Source of the DNA: SPJN01 sp965229935
GTDB taxonomy: Bacteria > Pseudomonadota > Alphaproteobacteria > SPJN01
Assembly (NCBI GenBank): GCA_965229935.1
Contig: CBDDKB010000002.1
Coordinates: 2,170,001 to 2,234,000, forward strand
Direction of reading: 5' to 3'
Length of the DNA: 64,000 nucleotides
This document shows positions 58,904 to 64,000 of the stretch, in pieces. A model generated the notes under the pieces. It was not told the DNA's origin. It ran no database searches and worked only from the letters and a program-made list of their open reading frames with translations. Made by a program: the position numbers and the translations under genes. Every line of letters starts with the position of its first letter. Within the stretch, counting starts at the first letter, position 1.

Positions 58904-59467
58904 ATGACCATTCGTGGATTACGACTAGAACGGGGCTGGAGCCAGGAGCAATTGGCTGACTGCACAGGTATTTCCGTTCGTACAATTCAACGCCTTGAAA
59001 ATGGCGGCACGGCAGGTCTTGAAAGCGCCAAGGCGTTGGCGGCGGTTTTCGAAACAGAGGTTTCGACATTTTTGCCACCGCTCCGGGAAGTCCCGGCAAT
59101 TGAGGAGGACGCCCCCATGTCCAACGGTCAGGTCACCACACCCCCGCCCCACCATATTTCCGAAGAACAAAAAGACGCCGTGCGCCGCGAAGAAAAAGAG
59201 GCACAGCGTTATGTGACAGAGGTAAAGGCCTTTTATGGCCATGTCGGCATGTTTGTGCTGGTCATGCCAATGCTGATCATTCTAAATCTTTGGACCTCGC
59301 CCAGCTATTACTGGTTTATCTGGCCGCTTTGGGGCTGGTTGATGGGGCTGGCAGGCCATGCGTTCTTTACCTTTGATTTTCCGTTTATCCGGAATTCAGA
59401 TTGGGAAGAACGCCTCTATGAGCGAAAGCTGAACAAAATCCGTCGTCGCAATCAGATCGGCCGTTAG
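58904..59467 (+). CDS. XRE helix-turn-helix protein with 2TM domain
   Basis: 187 residues. N-terminal XRE domain: LRLERGWSQEQLADCTGISVRTIQRLENGG. A linker leads to the 2TM domain with helices near residues 112-130 (GMFVLVMPMLIILNLW) and 137-155 (WFIWPLWGWLMGLAGHAFF), then a basic C-terminal tail. A membrane-bound transcription factor, likely autoregulated through direct repeats upstream. Signal unknown. A CCCTGA-CTT-TCAGGG hairpin lies at 59492-59506 after the stop. Confidence 0.85.
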   Translation: MTIRGLRLERGWSQEQLADCTGISVRTIQRLENGGTAGLESAKALAAVFETEVSTFLPPLREVPAIEEDAPMSNGQVTTPPPHHISEEQKDAVRREEKEAQRYVTEVKAFYGHVGMFVLVMPMLIILNLWTSPSYYWFIWPLWGWLMGLAGHAFFTFDFPFIRNSDWEERLYERKLNKIRRRNQIGR

Positions 59468-59684
59468 AAAGCCGCCCTATCGCTTGCTTTTCCCTGACTT
59501 TCAGGGCTAAAACGGGTGCAGATCGGTCGCATTGCCGTTCCCCGATATGGTTTGCGACAATAGGGGGATTTTCCGGCGATTTTTCTCGCCAAACCTCGCG
59601 ATAAACACCCATTTTGGCGGTGTGCCGTCTCAACGCCTTGTTGGCGGGGGCGGCATGCCTGCTTTTGACGATAGGATTTGCACA

Positions 59685-61859
59685 ATGGCACGCGTTCAAT
59701 ATGGCACCTTGCAGGTGGCACAGGAGCTTTCCGACTTTATCAACGACAAGGCCCTGCCCGGCACCGGCATTGATCAGGATACTTTTTGGGCAAATTTTGA
59801 AGCCTATCTGAACGATTTGACGCCCAAGAACAAGGCCCTGCTAAAAAAACGGGATGAGCTGCAGCTCGCCATTGATGACTGGCACAAAGCCCGCAAAGGT
59901 CAGGACATCGACATGGCTGAGTATAAGGCCTTCTTGACCGAGATCGGCTATCTGGTTCCTGAAGGTGAGGCGTTCGCCATCGGTACCCAGAATGTTGACG
60001 AAGAAATCGCTGACAAGCCGGGTCCCCAATTGGTGGTGCCAGTCTCAAACGCCCGTTACGCCTTGAATGCCGCCAATGCCCGTTGGGGCAGCCTGTATGA
60101 CGGGCTGTACGGCACCGATGCCATTTCAGAAGATGATGGCGCCACCCGCGCGGGCGGCTACAACCCCGTGCGCGGCAACAAAGTCATCGCGTGGGGCCGC
60201 AACTTCCTTGATCAGGCAGCGCCGCTTGCCTCAGGCTCACACGCAGACTCAACAGGTTATGCCATTGTTGATGGGGCGCTGGCTGTTACTTTGTCATCCG
60301 GTGAAACAGTTGGCCTGCAGGACGCCGGTAAACTTGCCGGGTATCGCGGTGATGCGGCTGCACCCTCATCCATCCTGTTGAAGAACAATTCGCTCAACAT
60401 CGACATTATCATTGATGGTGACGACAATGTGGGCAAGGACGATCCTGCCAATGTCGCTGACATTCATCTTGAAAGCGCCATCACCACCATTATGGATGCA
60501 GAAGATTCCGTCGCCGCTGTTGATGCCGAAGACAAGGTTGGCGTTTACACAAATTGGCTTGGCCTGATGAAGGGTGACCTTGCGATTGAATTTAGCAAGG
60601 GTGGCGAAATGGTTGCCCGTGGCCTGAATGCCGATCGTGACTACACCGCCCCTGATGGCGGCACCCTGACCCTAAAGGGTCGCAGCCTGATGCTGGTGCG
60701 TAATGTCGGTCATCTGATGACCAATGATGCGATCTTGCTAGCCGATGGGTCAGAGGCACCTGAAGGTCTGCTGGATGGGATGATCACATCACTGATCGCG
60801 CTGCATGACTTGCAGGGCAAAGGCAAGTTCCAGAACTCCGTCAAAGGCTCCGTCTATATTGTGAAGCCGAAGATGCATGGCCCCGAAGAAGTTGCCTTCA
60901 CCGACGAAATTTTCAGCCGCGTTGAAGATGCCCTCGGCATGGCCCGCAACACGCTCAAGGTTGGCATTATGGACGAGGAACGCCGCACAACGGTGAACCT
61001 GAAAGAATGTATCCGTGCTGCCAAAGATCGTGTTGTGTTCATCAACACAGGCTTCCTTGACCGGACGGGTGATGAAATGCACACCTCGATGGAAGCTGGG
61101 GCCGTTATCCGCAAGAACGATATGAAGGGCAGCAAGTGGATTGCCGCTTACGAAGACAGCAATGTCGATGTCGGTTTGGCTTGTGGCCTGCAGGGTAAGG
61201 CACAGATCGGCAAAGGCATGTGGGCCATGCCTGATCTGATGGCTGCCATGCTGGAACAAAAAACCGTGCATCCGATGGCAGGCGCCAACACCGCTTGGAC
61301 CCCCTCACCCACGGCAGCAACGCTGCATGCCACCCATTATCACAGCATTGATGTGAAGGCCCGTCAGGAAGAGCTGAAGTCACGCGACGCCGCCAAGCTT
61401 GACGATATTCTGACCATCCCGCTTGCTGACCGCCCGAACTGGTCAGAAGAAGAAGTCACCGCAGAGCTTGAAAATAATGCCCAAGGCATTTTGGGTTATG
61501 TGGTGCGCTGGGTTGAACAGGGCGTTGGCTGTTCCAAAGTGCCGGACATCAACAATGTCGGCCTGATGGAAGACCGCGCCACCTTGCGTATCTCAAGCCA
61601 GCATATCGCCAACTGGCTGCATCATGGCATCTGCACCGAAGCGCAGGTCAAAGCCGTGTTTGAAAAAATGGCTGCCGTGATTGACGAACAGAATGCAGGC
61701 GACCCCGCCTATCGCAACATGGCCCCCAATGTGGAAGACAGCATCGCCTATCAGGCTGCGTGGGAGCTGGTGGTCGAAGGCCGCGCGCAACCCAGCGGTT
61801 ATACTGAGCCGATCCTGCACCGCAAACGGATCGAGTTTAAGGCTGCGAATGCCGGCTGA
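59685..61859 (+). CDS. glcB: Malate synthase G
   Basis: Condenses glyoxylate and acetyl-CoA to malate. 724 residues, the normal G-isoform size. The catalytic region includes GIMDEERRTTVNLKECI and TGFLDRTGDEMHTSMEAGAV, and GLACGLQGKAQIGKGMWAMPD; CSKVPDINNVGLMEDRATLRIS lies near the C-terminus. The start at 59685 (MARVQYGTLQ) is taken from family alignment; an open frame continues to 59532. No isocitrate lyase gene is in the window. Confidence 0.95.
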   Translation: MARVQYGTLQVAQELSDFINDKALPGTGIDQDTFWANFEAYLNDLTPKNKALLKKRDELQLAIDDWHKARKGQDIDMAEYKAFLTEIGYLVPEGEAFAIGTQNVDEEIADKPGPQLVVPVSNARYALNAANARWGSLYDGLYGTDAISEDDGATRAGGYNPVRGNKVIAWGRNFLDQAAPLASGSHADSTGYAIVDGALAVTLSSGETVGLQDAGKLAGYRGDAAAPSSILLKNNSLNIDIIIDGDDNVGKDDPANVADIHLESAITTIMDAEDSVAAVDAEDKVGVYTNWLGLMKGDLAIEFSKGGEMVARGLNADRDYTAPDGGTLTLKGRSLMLVRNVGHLMTNDAILLADGSEAPEGLLDGMITSLIALHDLQGKGKFQNSVKGSVYIVKPKMHGPEEVAFTDEIFSRVEDALGMARNTLKVGIMDEERRTTVNLKECIRAAKDRVVFINTGFLDRTGDEMHTSMEAGAVIRKNDMKGSKWIAAYEDSNVDVGLACGLQGKAQIGKGMWAMPDLMAAMLEQKTVHPMAGANTAWTPSPTAATLHATHYHSIDVKARQEELKSRDAAKLDDILTIPLADRPNWSEEEVTAELENNAQGILGYVVRWVEQGVGCSKVPDINNVGLMEDRATLRISSQHIANWLHHGICTEAQVKAVFEKMAAVIDEQNAGDPAYRNMAPNVEDSIAYQAAWELVVEGRAQPSGYTEPILHRKRIEFKAANAG

Positions 61860-61882
61860 TCTCAGTCACATCATTAGAATCG

Positions 61883-61911
61883 AAAAGGCCACTCAATCGA
61901 GTGGCCCTTTA
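61883..61911 (+). terminator. Rho-independent terminator of glcB
   Basis: GGCCACTC-AATC-GAGTGGCC preceded by AAAA and followed by CTTT on the plus strand; 24 bp after the glcB stop. It works also for the convergent gene, whose stop codon it touches. Confidence 0.8.
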
Positions 61912-62832
61912 TTAGTTACCTTTTTCACGGTTGCGTTTGTTTTGATGTTTTCTTTTCAAGTTTCCCCATTTTGTTACGACTGGACCAGCAACATTGTATG
62001 TAAACCAATTGTAAGTTGGAGCCAGTAGCGGCGGCGCTTTTGCGTTGATAAGCCGACCCGCTCGCCAAGATTCTAAATCGTGAATAATTACTTGGTCGAC
62101 TTCTAGGAGGCCATCCTGAATCTTTTTGTTGAGAAATATCTCTAGCGAAAGTTTTGACTCTAGTGATTTTTCCGTAAGGCGGAATTCCGTAAATATGGGC
62201 TTACGGAAGGAATCCGAATAAAGCGGTATAGTGTGGCTAGTCCCGTCGTTGTTTTTTAGAATAACGACATATTTTGAAGCCTCGCCATAAGCTATTCCTC
62301 CTACTTCGGTTCGATACGGACGAATTATTGCAGTGAGGTGGTTGTGAAAGAACAAGGGAAGGGGGGACCAGATGCGAAGTGGCCTGCGTACCACGTATTT
62401 GCCCTCCGAAGTAACCAGTAGAATTTTGGGGCGTTTCTTGTTTGCGAACAGGAACTTATCTATATTTATCCGTCGCAAACTGACTGCATAATGATCAATT
62501 GGATCGTAACGCTTGTGGAAAACTTCGAATGGTTTAAGTATCAGCGGCTTTTCAGAGAAATCGTCTACTTCTAAATAAAGGCCTCGATTGAGAAGTAGAT
62601 AAATCTTGTATATGGCAATTGTGCGATCTTTAAGGTTTTCCAAATCAATGCTACTTACATAGGTATCGGAACAAGTGACGCTCGAGGTTTCGCTAAAATT
62701 ACCGCGCATTTTGATGCCCGATTTCATTTCAAGCAAATGATGGCTAACGCCCAGCGTCAATAGACCGACAATAACCGCAAGAATTGCTGAAAAAGTGCCA
62801 AGAACAGCCAGTACTAATTCAAGGTCAGTCAT
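61912..62832 (-). CDS. AT-rich orphan membrane protein
   Basis: 306 residues with one N-terminal helix (LVLAVLGTFSAILAVIVGLLTLGV, about residues 6-29) and a large soluble part of beta-rich appearance, ending in a very basic tail (KRKHQNKRNREKGN). No family recognised. The gene is visibly more AT-rich than its neighbours and stands alone between glcB and the questin-oxidase-like gene, so it was probably gained by transfer. A sensing or defence role is possible but not shown. Confidence 0.6.
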   Translation of the reverse strand: MTDLELVLAVLGTFSAILAVIVGLLTLGVSHHLLEMKSGIKMRGNFSETSSVTCSDTYVSSIDLENLKDRTIAIYKIYLLLNRGLYLEVDDFSEKPLILKPFEVFHKRYDPIDHYAVSLRRINIDKFLFANKKRPKILLVTSEGKYVVRRPLRIWSPLPLFFHNHLTAIIRPYRTEVGGIAYGEASKYVVILKNNDGTSHTIPLYSDSFRKPIFTEFRLTEKSLESKLSLEIFLNKKIQDGLLEVDQVIIHDLESWRAGRLINAKAPPLLAPTYNWFTYNVAGPVVTKWGNLKRKHQNKRNREKGN

Positions 62833-62877
62833 TTTCGTTCCAAATCATGATTTGTCGTTAATGTGATATGTGAAAAC

Positions 62878-63912
62878 TCACAACCATTCCCTCGCCAAGC
62901 TCGGAATCGCCTTGAACAGTGGGTTGGGGCGTTGGCTGTCGAAATTGATGCAAGCCTCTGACAATTTGATGACGTGATCATCCCCGTGGGCGATTGCCTG
63001 TTCGATAATCTCGTCCGTGCGTTCGGGGGCGGGGTCGTGCCGGTCCAAGCTTGGGTCTGCGTAACAGGCATAAAGCCCAGCCACTGCCTGCCAGCCATAG
63101 CGGATCAGTTTTTGCCCACTTTGGCGACTGACTTGGCCGCACAAAAAGTGGCTCGCCATCAAAGATGTGATCCCGTGGGTGAACACAATTGTTGAAAGCG
63201 GGTCAACCGCCTGTGTCAGAAAGATGGGGCCCAACGCCTCCACAAGGTCAAGGCAGGTGGTGCGGTGATCATCCCCCAAATCAAGCGTGTGGATCAGTGG
63301 CGCAAATTCCGCCCGGCCGCCCAGCACAATCAAGGCCATAACGATGGAGCCATTATTCTGCCGCTCATCAAGGGGAACAAGCGGGATGGCGGCCAATGCC
63401 TCGTCAATCGCCTTGGGCGCAATCCCGTCAGGGGCGCTTTCGGGCAGGGGCAGATAGGTCGAGGCCCATAGGGCCAGGCCCTGCGCCAGCTCATCCCGTC
63501 TTTGTGGTGTGTCGTGATCAGCAAAGGCACGGGCGGCATGCGCCGTGCGTAACAGCCCGTGGGTTGCGGCCCCTGCATAGCCGGGGGCAAGGCGCGGCAC
63601 CCATTTGTCGAGCAGGTCGCGCAAATCCATCGCCTCTACCTCGCCCTCAAAAAAGCGGCGCCACGGGGTGAACTGATCTGTCTTGCCGAGGAAGCCTTGC
63701 CAGTTCCCCTCATGCACGTGAAGGGTTGCGGGGGGGTGGGGCTCAGCCTCCGTCAGGCGGCTGTGCAGCCATGGCGCTGCCATATCTCCGCAGCCCATCC
63801 GGCATAAGGCTTCGACCACCATGGGCATATGGCTGGTCAATCCGTTCTTAAGGTCAGGACCGCAAGGGGCAAGCTGCGCCAGCGCGGCGTCATAATCGGC
63901 ATAAAGGCTCAT
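62878..63912 (-). CDS. Questin oxidase-like protein (DUF4243)
   Basis: 344 residues. The pattern LTSHMPMVVEALCRMG, TLHVHEGNWQGFLG, GYAGAATHGLLRTAHAARA and GITSLMASHFL matches the questin oxidase family (PF14027), which in fungi opens anthraquinone rings in a Baeyer-Villiger manner. Bacterial members are untested. A GGGAG ribosome site precedes the ATG. It begins 14 bp after the stop of the next gene on the same strand, so both are probably co-transcribed. Confidence 0.75.
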   Translation of the reverse strand: MSLYADYDAALAQLAPCGPDLKNGLTSHMPMVVEALCRMGCGDMAAPWLHSRLTEAEPHPPATLHVHEGNWQGFLGKTDQFTPWRRFFEGEVEAMDLRDLLDKWVPRLAPGYAGAATHGLLRTAHAARAFADHDTPQRRDELAQGLALWASTYLPLPESAPDGIAPKAIDEALAAIPLVPLDERQNNGSIVMALIVLGGRAEFAPLIHTLDLGDDHRTTCLDLVEALGPIFLTQAVDPLSTIVFTHGITSLMASHFLCGQVSRQSGQKLIRYGWQAVAGLYACYADPSLDRHDPAPERTDEIIEQAIAHGDDHVIKLSEACINFDSQRPNPLFKAIPSLAREWL

Positions 63913-63926
63913 CGCATTTAACTCCC

Positions 63927-64000
63927 TTAATGGTCCTTTTTAAAAGGCAGCCAGCGATTGACCTGCGCTTTATAGGTTTCCCAATCGGCACCGAAACTGT
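63927..64000 (-). CDS. C-terminal end of a membrane methyltransferase-like protein (partial)
   Basis: Only the last 24 codons are in the window, ending FGADWETYKAQVNRWLPFKK and two more residues. Such ends (tyrosine, then Arg-Trp-x-Pro) are common in isoprenylcysteine carboxyl methyltransferase or NnrU-like integral membrane proteins. The body lies beyond the right edge. Confidence 0.45.
   Translation of the reverse strand, partial: SFGADWETYKAQVNRWLPFKKDH

Overview
The window is a gene-dense stretch of a free-living heterotrophic alphaproteobacterial chromosome. The class is supported by the hslV/hisBHAFE and hrcA-grpE-dnaK-dnaJ/rph-rdgB-hemW neighbourhoods, a SAM-II riboswitch before metZ, a TTAA-N7-TTAA (CtrA-type) box, a full Entner-Doudoroff operon, and the palindromic repeat common in this class with the CCCCGG...CCGGGG core. 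I cannot name the genus. No rRNA, tRNA, insertion sequence, phage or CRISPR array was seen; both ends cut genes.

Layout. 1-4.5 kb: hslV (partial, leftward), then hisB-hisH-hisA-hisF-SDR-hisE rightward. 4.5-11.9 kb: TetR regulator, PfkB/adenosine-type kinase, EI24 membrane protein, lipoprotein, nth, DUF2244 protein, HTH/methylguanine-DNA methyltransferase, GFA protein, lipoprotein, DUF2961 (GH172-like) protein. 12-19.7 kb: dapB, a PF10118 protein, and the heat-shock group dnaJ, dnaK, grpE, hrcA (all leftward, with a sigma-32-like promoter before dnaK). 19.8-22.3 kb: rph-rdgB-hemW. 22.3-23.8 kb: an AT-richer pair of unknown genes laid out like a toxin and its immunity protein. 23.9-29.7 kb: argE and, divergently, a two-gene RND efflux system. 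30-37 kb: trkH, folE, apaG, metZ under a SAM-II riboswitch, and a TonB-dependent receptor. 37.3-40.5 kb: MoeB/ThiF-type adenylyltransferase, lipoprotein, 2-hydroxyacid dehydrogenase, SH3 protein. 40.5-47.7 kb: zwf-pgl-edd-eda-glk with a TetR regulator and a nucleoside hydrolase upstream. 47.8-56.6 kb: cfa, an acyl-CoA dehydrogenase pair, trmO, a second PF10118 protein with a FadR-like regulator, thiolase, GST-like protein. 56.6-64 kb: glycosyltransferase, methyltransferase, XRE/2TM regulator, malate synthase G, an AT-rich orphan, a questin-oxidase-like protein and a cut membrane methyltransferase-like gene.

The most unusual content is between genes. (1) Two unrelated genes, the PfkB kinase and the thiolase, are each followed by a hairpin element and then by a second, diverged copy of the gene's own last codons and stop, differing mainly by synonymous or conservative changes. 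(2) The hairpin element belongs to a family (here R1) in which the stem sequence differs between copies while pairing is kept. (3) A second family (R2, three copies) has an almost invariant core inside 10-15 bp arms whose sequence differs from copy to copy but always pairs. Together they suggest structured, dispersing elements associated with gene ends. Metabolically the genes describe sugar use by the Entner-Doudoroff route, fatty acid breakdown, glyoxylate-linked carbon recovery (glcB), TonB-dependent uptake and drug efflux.
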